In this document: piece by piece, positions 43,802 through 51,797 of the stretch
Layout: the number at the start of each line of letters is the position of its first letter
How positions within the stretch are numbered: position 1 is the first letter of the stretch
NCBI GenBank assembly: GCA_963667675.1
Contig: OY763929.1
Span: 2,170,001 to 2,234,000, forward strand
From: G963667675 sp963667675
GTDB taxonomy: Bacteria > Chloroflexota > Dehalococcoidia > Lucifugimonadales > UBA3495
Length of the DNA: 64,000 nucleotides
Reading direction: 5' to 3'
Notes under the pieces: model-generated
Seen by the model: the letters and a program-made list of their open reading frames with translations, nothing else
What the model was told of the DNA's origin: nothing
The model's database searches: none
Made by a program: the position numbers and the translations under genes

Positions 43802-44800
43802 TTAGTTGGGGAGCCAGGCTATGGTGGAGATGACGCCAAGTTCCCGCTTCAGCTTGCTCCAGGTGTCGCCGCCGTCGTCGCTGCGGTAGAGGTAGCCGTA
43901 GCGGGTGCCGGCCAGGACTAGGGACGGGTCTTCGGGCTGCACCACGACGGTGTGAACGTAGGAGTTGGGCTCGACGGGCAGGGGCATGCGGTCCCAGGTC
44001 TTGCCGCCGTCCTGGGAGCGCACCACGGCGCCGTTGTCGGCGGTGGGCGCGCTGCCGATGCCCAGGAAGATGGTATCGGGGTCGCCAGGCTTGAGGGCTA
44101 TGCCGCGGGGAAAGACGCGGTCGCCAGGCCACTGGAATTTCTCCTTGGCCCCGACGGGGTCCCAGGTCTCGCCGTCGTCGGTGCTGGTGAACAGGTCGTC
44201 GTTGCCCACCGAAATCACCGTCTTCGGCGAGCCGTCGGTTACGATTATGTCATGGGAGTCCAGGTTGTTCAGGGCGCCGGGGACGGCGGTCCAGGTGTCG
44301 CCGCCGTCGGTGCTGCGCCTCACCCCGTCCACCTCGATGCCGGCCCAGACGTTCCGGTGGTCTACGGGGTCCACGGCTATTCCGGTGAAGCGGGGGACGC
44401 CCACGGCGGGACAGGACTCGGCGATCTGCATGGGGCGCTGCTCCCAGGTCTTGCCCCGGTCGGTTGACCGAAACATGCCCGGAGTGCTGGGGGTGCCGGT
44501 GCCGGCGTACATGATGTTGGGGTCCACGGGGTCGATGGCCAGCTCCCAAATCATGCTGCCGTTGAGAGGGGTGTCCAGCAGTTGCCAGGTCTTGCCGCCG
44601 TCGTCGGTGCGGTGCAGGCCCTTGTCGGAGCCGGCGAAGATAATCTCTGGGCTTCCCGGTACCTGCGCCATGCTGCGGATCAGGCAGTCGGAGTGTATTC
44701 CCTGGGTGATGGGGGTGTTGCCCCAGGTCTCGCCGTCGTCTTCGCTCCGCATCACGCCGTGACCGACGGTGCCTACCAAGATGGTGCGCTTTCCTGCCAT
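43802..44800 (-). CDS. Asp-box (BNR) beta-propeller protein
   Basis: The protein has 332 residues. Seven Asp-box turns are seen in order: SEDDGETW, TDDGGKTW, STDRGKTW, STDGGDTW, STDDGETW, SQDGGKTW and SDDGGDTW. They are the S/T-x-D-x-G-x-T-W loops of sialidase- and VPS10-like propellers, here enough for one propeller. The sialidase FRIP motif and catalytic Tyr/Glu are not seen, so no glycosidase role is claimed. No signal peptide is seen from the chosen ATG (after GGAGGG). It ends 4 nt from the convergent hydrolase gene. Confidence 0.82.
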   Translation of the reverse strand: MAGKRTILVGTVGHGVMRSEDDGETWGNTPITQGIHSDCLIRSMAQVPGSPEIIFAGSDKGLHRTDDGGKTWQLLDTPLNGSMIWELAIDPVDPNIMYAGTGTPSTPGMFRSTDRGKTWEQRPMQIAESCPAVGVPRFTGIAVDPVDHRNVWAGIEVDGVRRSTDGGDTWTAVPGALNNLDSHDIIVTDGSPKTVISVGNDDLFTSTDDGETWDPVGAKEKFQWPGDRVFPRGIALKPGDPDTIFLGIGSAPTADNGAVVRSQDGGKTWDRMPLPVEPNSYVHTVVVQPEDPSLVLAGTRYGYLYRSDDGGDTWSKLKRELGVISTIAWLPN

Positions 44801-44963
44801 GACGCCCTCCTGCGCAACTCGCTGCTGAATTTCAGGTTTGGGGGACTGTATGGGCGTGATTCTAACAACGAACGGCGGGCAAGGCAACGGCGGGCCAAGG
44901 GAACACCTGCTCCGGTCCACTCGCGCCCATGTAGGGGCAATCGGTAACGCCGGGCGGTAACGC

Positions 44964-46937
44964 CTAGATGCCGACGGCTACCTTGTGGGCCTGGAAGGTC
45001 GCCATCTCGATGTCGCGGGGCTGGGCGCAGTCTCCCACGGCGTGCAGGTCCTGGACCTTGCCCATAAGCTCATGGTACAGGCCGTCCTCGACCTGGCCCC
45101 CGGCGGATATGACCACGGTGTCCACGGATTCTATGGTCCAGGTGTTCTCCGTGCTAACCACGTGGTAGACGTCCAGGGAGTCCTCTCCAATCCGGCTCAC
45201 GCCGGTCATGGGGGTCATCACCACGCCCTTGTCCACCAGGCGGCCGTAAAGGTGCTGCCAAACGGCGCGGGCGATGGTGGCGCTGCCGACGAAGGGCAGC
45301 CCGGTGACGATTTCAACCTGCTTGCCCTGCTCGGACAGGAAGTCGGCGACCAAGCAGCCCGGCGGGTTGCCCTGGGTGTCGATTATGACCACCCGCTCTC
45401 CGGTCTCGGCCCCGGTGAGCACGTCGGCCACGGTGAGGACGTTCTTGCCTTCGACGCCGGGTATTTCGGTCATGTAGGGCGTCGAACCGGTGGCTATGAT
45501 CACCGCGTCGGGGCTTTCGGCCAGCACCGTCTCGGCGGAGGCCTCGACTCCCAGCCTTACGTCCACCCCCAGCTTGGGGAGCTGCTTCTCGCCGAACAGG
45601 ATAATCTCCTCGTAGGTCTCCCTATGGGGCGGCAGCATGGCGACTTTTATCTGGCCGCCCAGCCGGTCGGAGCGTTCGAACAGGACGACGCTGTGCCCGC
45701 GTTCGGCGGCCACCCGAGCCGCTTCCATGCCGGCAGGCCCGCCGCCCACGACGACGACCTTTTTCTTCACCGGCGCGGGGGCGGTTTCGGCCCATTCCCT
45801 TTCGTGCCCCGTCACCGGGTTGTAGATGCAGGTGATGGGCAGGCCCAGGCCCTGGCGTCCGGCGCAGCTCTGGTTGCAGGCGATGCACATGCGGATGTCG
45901 TCGGCGCGGCCCTCCTTGGCCTTGGTCGGGAAATAGGGGTCGGCGATCATCTCTCTGACCATGCCGACCAGGTCCATCTTCCCGGAGGCCAGGATGGCCT
46001 CCGCGATGGCCGGGGTGTTGATGCGGCCGGCGCCCAGTACCGGCAGGTTGACCAGCTTCTTCATTTCCTCGGCGCGCCAGGCAAACTCCCCCGGCTCGGT
46101 GTAATAGGGAGGCACGTGGTAACGGTTCGACACCTCGTTGACCATGTTGCCGATCCACACGTTGAGGTAGTCCAGCAGGCCGGAGTTGTCCAGTATCTGT
46201 GCGATGGACTTGCCGTCGTCGAAGTCGATGCTGTAGTCGACCAGGTCGTCGTACAGGCGCACCCCCAGCAGCAGGTCGGGGCCCAGGCCGTTGCGCACCG
46301 CCTGCAGCACCTCCATCATGAACGTGGCCCGTTCCTCCAGGGTGTCGCCGCCGTACCTGTCGGTGCGGCGGTTGCTGTGGCCGTGCAGGAACTGGGCGAT
46401 GAGGTTGTACGCGCCGATCAGGATTTCCACGCCGTCCAGGCCGCCCTTGCGGACTCGTTCCGCGGCGCTGCCGTAGCAGGCGATTAGCTCCTCGATTTCG
46501 CCGATGTTCATCTCCTTGGGCATGGCCTGCTCATAGCCGAAGCCGGGCATGGGCACCGCCGAGGGCGCCAGGGCCATAAGGTCCCCGTTCAACACCGTGC
46601 GCTGGGTCATGGCGGCGCGCCGGCCGTTGTGGTTCATCTGGGTCAGCACGGGCACGGGGTATTCGTGGACCAGTTCGGCGATGCGCTGGTACCTGGGAAT
46701 TATGGCGTCGTCGATGTTCTCGTGGGCCACAAACCCGGTGCGGTGCACGTAGCAGGAGCCGATCATCACCATCCCGGCGCCGCCTTTGGCCCTTTCCCGC
46801 AGGTAGTAGCCGTAGGACTCGTTGGGCATCCGCGCCTCAATCATGTTGGCCTGGTGGCCCGTCACCACGATTCTGCTTTGCAGGGTGTACTTGCCTAGCT
46901 GGTAGGGAGTGAAGAGCAAGGGGTACTGCTGGGTCAT
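44964..46937 (-). CDS. OYE/FAD ene-reductase (2,4-dienoyl-CoA reductase-like) paralogue 1
   Basis: The protein is about 657 residues. The N-terminal half is an old-yellow-enzyme TIM barrel that binds FMN (LLFTPYQLGKYTLQSRIVVTG, GGAGMVMIGSCYVH, DGVEILIGAYNLIAQFLH). A 4Fe-4S cluster follows in CIACNQSCAGRQ and CIYNP. The C-terminal half binds FAD and NAD(P)H (VVVVGGGPAGMEAARVAAERG, LFERSDRLGGQ). Electrons pass from NADPH through FAD and the cluster to FMN, which reduces an activated C=C bond. It is the first of three paralogues, with IS110 copy 2 between it and the next. The start at 46937 matches the other two paralogues. Confidence 0.93.
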   Translation of the reverse strand: MTQQYPLLFTPYQLGKYTLQSRIVVTGHQANMIEARMPNESYGYYLRERAKGGAGMVMIGSCYVHRTGFVAHENIDDAIIPRYQRIAELVHEYPVPVLTQMNHNGRRAAMTQRTVLNGDLMALAPSAVPMPGFGYEQAMPKEMNIGEIEELIACYGSAAERVRKGGLDGVEILIGAYNLIAQFLHGHSNRRTDRYGGDTLEERATFMMEVLQAVRNGLGPDLLLGVRLYDDLVDYSIDFDDGKSIAQILDNSGLLDYLNVWIGNMVNEVSNRYHVPPYYTEPGEFAWRAEEMKKLVNLPVLGAGRINTPAIAEAILASGKMDLVGMVREMIADPYFPTKAKEGRADDIRMCIACNQSCAGRQGLGLPITCIYNPVTGHEREWAETAPAPVKKKVVVVGGGPAGMEAARVAAERGHSVVLFERSDRLGGQIKVAMLPPHRETYEEIILFGEKQLPKLGVDVRLGVEASAETVLAESPDAVIIATGSTPYMTEIPGVEGKNVLTVADVLTGAETGERVVIIDTQGNPPGCLVADFLSEQGKQVEIVTGLPFVGSATIARAVWQHLYGRLVDKGVVMTPMTGVSRIGEDSLDVYHVVSTENTWTIESVDTVVISAGGQVEDGLYHELMGKVQDLHAVGDCAQPRDIEMATFQAHKVAVGI

Positions 46938-47031
46938 TTCTACACCTCGATTTATGCCGGGACCGGCTGGCCGGCGTTGCAATTGCGCCGGGAGAACATC
47001 GGAATTATAGCACCGGGGGATGAGGGGGTGG

Positions 47032-47107
47032 GGGCGCCCCCACTGTCATTCCCTAGCGCGCCCCCACTGTCATTCCGAGCGTAGCGCAGCGGAGAGAGGA
47101 ATCTAAA
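47032..47107. repeat. Family C repeat, inverted tandem half (C4)
   Basis: GCCCCCACTGTCATTCC occurs twice within 26 nt, and the second runs into GAGCGTAGCGCAGCGGAGAG then AGGAATCTAAA. It is the inverse orientation of the other family C copies. Confidence 0.65.
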
Positions 47108-47189
47108 TTGGTTGTTCACTGCCGGCATGGCGTTTCTTGCAACACCGTGCGTTGGCGGCGTAATTCGACCGGGGTGGGGATCGTGGAGT

Positions 47190-47224
47190 TTTAGATTCCT
47201 CGTCGCAGGCTCCTCGGAATGACA
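47190..47224. repeat. Family C repeat, copy C5
   Basis: TTTTAGATTCCTCGTCGC, AGGCT, CCTCGGAATGACAGG. It is very close to copy C1 at 12609. The 352-nt gap 46938-47289 holds only repeats. Confidence 0.7.
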
Positions 47225-47262
47225 GGCTGGGGCGCTGGATGGTCGCGGTCCCTGGCGCTGGC

Positions 47263-47289
47263 TGTCCGTTCCCCCTTCGAGAGCCTCAG
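47263..47289. repeat. Left half of family A copy A8, split by IS110 copy 2
   Basis: TGTCCGTTCCCCCTTCGAGA then GCCTCAG. GACGAACGGACGGGC resumes at 48361. Flanks beyond the repeat differ from those of copy 1, so the two insertions are independent events. Confidence 0.85.
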
Positions 47290-47304
47290 CAACTGTCTTG
47301 AATG

Positions 47305-48232
47305 TCAAGAGTTCTGAACGATAGGGTTCCAATGGCGATTATGTTTGACCATGACGTTGAGTATGGTAAGCAGCTTGCGCATGCAGGCGGTGATGGCCAC
47401 TTTCTTGGGTTTGCCGGCGTCGCACAGACGCTGGTAGAAGGCCCGCAGGACCGGGTTGTACCTGGTGGCCACCAAGGTCGCCATGTAGAGTGCGGCCCGC
47501 ACCTGGCTGCGCCCGCCCCACACCTTGCGTTTTCCCTTCAGGGCGCCACGCCCACCAGAGCGGCGATCTCGCCACGGTTCAAGGCGCCCAGTTCCGGCAG
47601 GTCGGACAACAGCGTCATGGATAGCACCGGCCCACACCGGGAGCGCTTCTTAGCAACTGGTCTTTGTCCTTCCACATGGGGGAGGAGCGGATGAAGTCTC
47701 CCAAGTCCTGGTCCAGACCCTTCAGATTATCTTCCAGCCAAAGGATGTGTTCCTGGACCTTGGGGCGTATACGCCTAGTGGCAGTCTTGGAGCGGTTCTT
47801 CTCTGCGGTGATCATCTCCACCAGTTGGCGTCTTCGGGCGACCAGGGCCTTCAATTCCTGGGTGTCGGTATTGGGCAGTGGCCTGGAGACCGGACGCATG
47901 GCCTGGGCAAAGTGGGCCAGGGCGTGGGCGTCCAAAGCATCGGTTTTGGCCAGTTTCCCGGCTGCCCTGGCGAAGTCCCGCACCTGCCTGGGATTAACTA
48001 CTGCTATAGCCAGTCGGGAGCTGGCCAGTTCTCCCGCCAGGGCCATTTCTATTCCACCGGTAGCTTCCAGCACCACCAATTGGGGCGCCAATTCCCCAAG
48101 ACGTTCCACCAGTCGGCTGATCCCCAGGGCGTCGTGGGAGACCTGCCAGGCCTCACCGGTAGGCCGCACCGCCACATCCAAGCGGTCCTTGGATACATCT
48201 ATGCCAACGAACAACAAGGATTCTTGGTTCAT
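47305..48232 (-). pseudogene. IS110-family DEDD recombinase, doubly frameshifted (copy 2)
   Basis: The same reading pieces as copy 1 are seen: FVGIDVSKDRLDV, LEATGG and KTDALDAHALAHFA. The frame breaks earlier, after SAPGVG, because of the one-base deletion near 47631. It also has the same deletion that removes the FNRDSG-type segment. The shared deletion shows that it was present before the two copies spread; the single-base loss came later. The protein cannot be active. Confidence 0.85.
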
Positions 48233-48360
48233 ACATCCACCTCCTCCAAAGATGTCTCTCCCTAACTCTGGCCCATCCTTGCCTAATTCGGGCTCCACTG
48301 CCCAGTCAACTGTTCGGGCTCTGAGCAGGCAGGACGTGACGACCCTGTTTAAGATACAAG
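48233..48360 (-). ncRNA. Candidate bridge-RNA region of IS110 copy 2
   Basis: By eye it reads the same as the 128-nt leader of copy 1, with the CGTCCTG and CTCAG target matches and the GCCC/GGGC donor hairpin. Its conservation beside a decayed coding part fits an RNA kept for mobilisation in trans, though both copies may simply be young. Confidence 0.43.
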
Positions 48361-48375
48361 GACGAACGGACGGGC
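48361..48375. repeat. Right half of family A copy A8
   Basis: GACGAACGGACGGGC continues the repeat interrupted by IS110 copy 2. Confidence 0.8.
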
Positions 48376-48460
48376 GGGCCGCGCCTACGCGATGGTCTTG
48401 GCGCAGGGGGATCGGGGCGGGGCTGGAATTTGGGGCGCCCTGAGGTGGGCGAAGCGCTGC

Positions 48461-50434
48461 TCAGAGGGCCAGGGCGGTCTTGTGGGCCTGGTAGGTGGCC
48501 ATTTCTATGTCGCGGGGTTGGGCGCAGTCTCCTACGGCGTACACTGCGTGGAATTTGGTTTTGAGATCGCGGTAGAGGCCGTCGACGGCCCGGCCTCCGG
48601 CGGCGATTACAACCGTGTCCACCGGGTTGATGGTCCACCTTACGTCGGGGTTCACCACGTGGTAGACGTCAATCGAGTCCTCGCCAATGCGGGCCACGCC
48701 GGTCATGGGAGTCATCTTCACGCCCTTTTGCAGCAGACGGCCGTACAGGGTGTGCCAGGCGGCCTGGGCGTGGGTGCCGCTGCCCACGAAGAAAAGCCCG
48801 GTGACGATTTCAACCTGCTTGCCCTGGTCGGCCAGGAAGTCGGCGACTAGGCCGCCCGGCGGCGTGCCCTGGGTGTCCACGACGACCACCCTGTCGCCGG
48901 TGTCGGCGCCGGTGAGCACGTCGGACACGGTTAGCGCGTTCTTGCCCTCTGCGCCGGGAATCTCGGGCAAGTAGGGGGTCGATCCCGTGGCTACGATTAC
49001 GGCGTCGGGAGCTTCGGCCAGCACGGTCTCAGCGTCGGCGTCGGTCCCAAGCCTGACGTCAACTCCCAGCTTGGGGAGCTGCTTCTCGCCGAACAGTATG
49101 ATTTCTTCGAAGGACTGGCGCATGGGCGGAAGCATCGCCACCTTGACCTGGCCTCCCAGCCGGTCCGAGCGTTCGAACAGCACCACCCGGTGGCCCCGCT
49201 CAGCGGCGACACGGGCCGCCTCCATGCCGCCTGGCCCGCCGCCTACCACAACGACTTTCTTCTTCACGGCCGCGGGGCCGGGATCGGCCAGTTCCTTTTC
49301 GTTGCCGGTCACCGGGTTGTAGATGCAGCTTATGGGCAGGCCCACGAAGTGGCGGCCGGCGCAGCTCTGGTTGCAGGCAATGCACATGCGGATGTCGTCC
49401 ACCCGGCCCTCCCTGGCCTTGGTCGGGAAGTAGGGGTCGGCGATGAGTTCCCGCACCATGCCGACCAGGTCTACCCTCCCCGAGGCCAGGATCTCCTCGG
49501 CCATGGCCGGGGTGTTGATGCGGCCGGTGCCTATCACCGGCAGGCTGACCAGCTTCTTTATCTCTTCGGCCCGCCAGACGAAGCCCCCCGGCTGGGCGTA
49601 GTAGGGCGGCACGTGGTAGCGGTTGGAAAGTTCGCCCTGGAGGTTGCCGGTCCATACGTTGAGGTAGTCCAGCAGGCCGGAGTCGTCCAGCAGCCGGGCG
49701 ATAGTTTTGAGGTCCTCGAAGCCGATGCTGTAGTCCACCAGGTCGTCGTAGAGGCGGGAGCCCATAATGAGGTCCGGCCCCAAGGCATTACGCACAGTCT
49801 GGAGGACCTCCATCAGGAAGGTAGACCGCTCCTCCAGGGTGTCCCCGCCGTACCGGTCGGTGCGGCGGTTGCTCTGGCTGTGGAGGAACTGGGCGATGAG
49901 ATTGTAGCCCCCGATGTTGACTTCGACGCCGTCCAGGCCGCCCCTCCGCACCCGCTCCGCGGCCCGGCCGTAGGCGGCGACGATTTCCTGGGCTTCGTCG
50001 ACGGTCATCTCCCGGGGCATGGCCTGGGGGTAACCGAAAGAAGGAGTGGGCACCGCCGAAGGCGCAATGGCGATCAGGTCTCCGTCCAGCCTGCGCCGGA
50101 GGGCCAGCGCGGAGCGCCTGCCGTTGTGGTTCATCTGGGTCAGCACCGGCACCGGAAATTCGTGCACCAGTTCGGCGAGACGCTGGTACCTGGGAATTAT
50201 GGACTCGTCGTAGTTGCGGTGGGGAGCAACGCCGGTGGGGTGGACGTAGCACGAACCCAAAGTGACCATGCCTGCGCCACCCTTGGCCCTCTCCCGCAGG
50301 TAGTAGCCGTAGGCCTCGGTGGGCATGCCCCCAGCCAGGAAGTTGGCGTTGTGGCCGGTGACGACTATCCTGCTTTGCAGGCTGTACTTGCCCAGCTTGA
50401 ATGGAGCGAACAGCAAGGGGAACTGCTGGGGCAT
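48461..50434 (-). CDS. OYE/FAD ene-reductase paralogue 2
   Basis: The protein has 657 residues with the layout of paralogue 1: OYE barrel (LLFAPFKLGKYSLQSRIVVTG, GGAGMVTLGSCYVH), the cluster Cys set (CIACNQSCAGRH, CIYNP), then the FAD site (VVVVGGGPGGMEAARVAAERG) and the NAD(P)H site (IVATGSTPYLPEIPGAEG). One substitution of note is GGGPGG for GGGPAG. It is flanked by IS110 copy 2 downstream and the IS481-like element upstream. Sequence drift between paralogues is spread evenly, suggesting functional divergence rather than decay. Confidence 0.93.
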   Translation of the reverse strand: MPQQFPLLFAPFKLGKYSLQSRIVVTGHNANFLAGGMPTEAYGYYLRERAKGGAGMVTLGSCYVHPTGVAPHRNYDESIIPRYQRLAELVHEFPVPVLTQMNHNGRRSALALRRRLDGDLIAIAPSAVPTPSFGYPQAMPREMTVDEAQEIVAAYGRAAERVRRGGLDGVEVNIGGYNLIAQFLHSQSNRRTDRYGGDTLEERSTFLMEVLQTVRNALGPDLIMGSRLYDDLVDYSIGFEDLKTIARLLDDSGLLDYLNVWTGNLQGELSNRYHVPPYYAQPGGFVWRAEEIKKLVSLPVIGTGRINTPAMAEEILASGRVDLVGMVRELIADPYFPTKAREGRVDDIRMCIACNQSCAGRHFVGLPISCIYNPVTGNEKELADPGPAAVKKKVVVVGGGPGGMEAARVAAERGHRVVLFERSDRLGGQVKVAMLPPMRQSFEEIILFGEKQLPKLGVDVRLGTDADAETVLAEAPDAVIVATGSTPYLPEIPGAEGKNALTVSDVLTGADTGDRVVVVDTQGTPPGGLVADFLADQGKQVEIVTGLFFVGSGTHAQAAWHTLYGRLLQKGVKMTPMTGVARIGEDSIDVYHVVNPDVRWTINPVDTVVIAAGGRAVDGLYRDLKTKFHAVYAVGDCAQPRDIEMATYQAHKTALAL

Positions 50435-50531
50435 ATCAGCACCTCGTTGGCCGCCGGCGTTTGCCGGTCGGAGTCACAAGCAAGTTGAAGGAATAGGGGG
50501 ATTATAGCACTGGGGTCGGGGGGACTACCCG

Positions 50532-50570
50532 CAGCCCCCAACCCGTCGCCCCCGCGGAGGCGGGGGTCTG
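50532..50570. repeat. Family B-like hairpin repeat, copy B6
   Basis: CAACCCGTCGCCCCCGCGGA then GGCGGGGGTCTGAAATTC: GC arms with the GTC/TCTGAAATT borders of this family, in inverse orientation. Confidence 0.55.
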
Positions 50571-50647
50571 AAATTCATGGCGCAACGCCGGCTGAAGGGC
50601 CCCAGTGCGGTGCGGCGCCGAAGGGAGCGCCACGACGTTGGTGAACA

Positions 50648-50679
50648 AGCGTTCTAGATTCCGGCTCGGGGGCCGGAAT
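50648..50679. repeat. Family B copy B7, interrupted by the IS481-like element
   Basis: AAGCGTTCTAGATTCCGGCT then CGGGGGCCGGAAT, ending in GGAAT at 50675-50679. After the element GGAAT is repeated at 51727-51731 and continues as GACAGG, restoring the family B end. Confidence 0.8.
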
Positions 50680-51726
50680 TGTAGATGTCAGATAATTCGT
50701 TGACAGAATAGCATGGGACAAATAGCTATTCTGGAGGCGGGGATGCGTAACAATAGCAATGACCGTACAGTGGAACGAAACTATGTCCAGAAGTGGCGGT
50801 TTCTCATCCGGGAGTACCAACGAGTCAAGGCGAAGGAACACCCACAGTTCCGCTTCGTCCAGGACTTCTACAACTATCATGGCACCAACCGACAGACCTT
50901 TGCCAAGTATTACAACCGCTACAAGCGGGATGGGAGTGACCTGGCCCTGCTGCCTCTCAAGCGCGGTCCCCGGTGGAAAAGCCGCCGCACATTGCCATTC
51001 ATCGAGCAGAAGGTGTTGGAGCTAAGGCGCAAGGGTATAAACAGATACGAGATATATGCGATACTCCAGCCCATACTGAAGTCCCGCACCCCTAAGCCGT
51101 CCACTATCTACGCCATCAGCCGGCGCCATAATCTGAACAGGTTGACCAAACCGATGGAACAGTCCAAAAGAAGGATCATCAAGACCAGGGCCGGAGAGCT
51201 GGGGCATCTGGACTGCCACCATCTGAGCAAGGACTTAATCCTGGGCGCCAGGCAGCGCTACTACCTGGTGTCTCTGCTGGACTCTTGCACCCGCCTGGCC
51301 TGGGCGGAGGTGGTGGAGGACATCAAGAGCCTGAGCGTGATGTTCGCCGCCCTAAAGAGCATCAACCTGCTGAACGCAGAGTACGGGGTGCGCTTCGAGG
51401 CCATACTCACCGACAATGGGCCCGAGGTGGCCACCCACGGGAGTAAGGACCAGCACCCCTTCGAGAGGATGCTAGTGGAGCTGGGGATCAAGCACCGCTA
51501 CACCAGGCCCTACAGACCCCAGACCAACGGCAAGGTCGAGCGCTTCTGGCGGACCCTCAACGAAGACCTCCTGGAGGGGACGACGTTTGAGTCCGTGGAG
51601 GAGTTGAAAGACGAGCTGATGCAGTACCTCCTCTACTACAACACCGAGAGACCTCACCAGGGCCTTGGCGGCAATACTCCACTGCAAACGCTGCAAAATC
51701 TGTCAACGAATTAGCTAACACATACA
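50680..51726 (+). mobile_element. IS481-like insertion sequence (1047 bp), intact
   Basis: The terminal inverted repeats are 28 bp with four mismatches: the left end (50680-50707) is TGTAGATGTCAGATAATTCG and onward, and the right end (51699-51726) is the matching inverse with core TAATTCGTTGACAGA identical in both. The tips are TGTA/TACA. A 5-bp direct repeat GGAAT flanks it at 50675-50679 and 51727-51731. It carries one full transposase gene whose stop codon lies in the right inverted repeat. Perfect target repeats and an intact gene point to a recent insertion. Confidence 0.92.
50713..51714 (+). CDS. IS481-like DDE transposase
   Basis: The protein has 333 residues. The N-terminal half holds helix-turn-helix sequence (FYNYHGTNRQTFAKYYNRYK, INRYEIYAILQP) for end binding. 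The integrase-core domain has its three catalytic residues: Asp in GHLDCHHL, Asp in ILTDNGPEV and Glu in NGKVERFWRT. The end YNTERPHQGLGGNTPLQTL is typical of IS481/IS3-type rve transposases. No frameshift or stop breaks the gene. It may also start at the ATG 30 nt downstream. The gene fills nearly the whole element. Confidence 0.92.
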   Translation: MGQIAILEAGMRNNSNDRTVERNYVQKWRFLIREYQRVKAKEHPQFRFVQDFYNYHGTNRQTFAKYYNRYKRDGSDLALLPLKRGPRWKSRRTLPFIEQKVLELRRKGINRYEIYAILQPILKSRTPKPSTIYAISRRHNLNRLTKPMEQSKRRIIKTRAGELGHLDCHHLSKDLILGARQRYYLVSLLDSCTRLAWAEVVEDIKSLSVMFAALKSINLLNAEYGVRFEAILTDNGPEVATHGSKDQHPFERMLVELGIKHRYTRPYRPQTNGKVERFWRTLNEDLLEGTTFESVEELKDELMQYLLYYNTERPHQGLGGNTPLQTLQNLSTN

Positions 51727-51797
51727 GGAATGACAGGAAATGCCAGCGAATGACAGTCTTGAAGGAAGGGGGAGAGTCAAAGCCGTTAGACGGTTAC

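Larger units (their letters stand above)
47290..48360 (-). mobile_element. IS110-family insertion sequence, copy 2 (1071 bp)
   Basis: Apart from one missing C in a run of four (near 47631), no difference from copy 1 was noticed by eye. AG sits at both edges (47288-47289 and 48359-48360). It occupies the identical position in another family A repeat. Like copy 1 it has a 128-nt non-coding leader and a broken recombinase gene. It lies between ene-reductase paralogues 1 and 2. Confidence 0.9.

Noticed and set aside
43802..44800. Sialidase
   Set aside because: Only Asp-box turns are present; the FRIP motif and catalytic residues are not seen.
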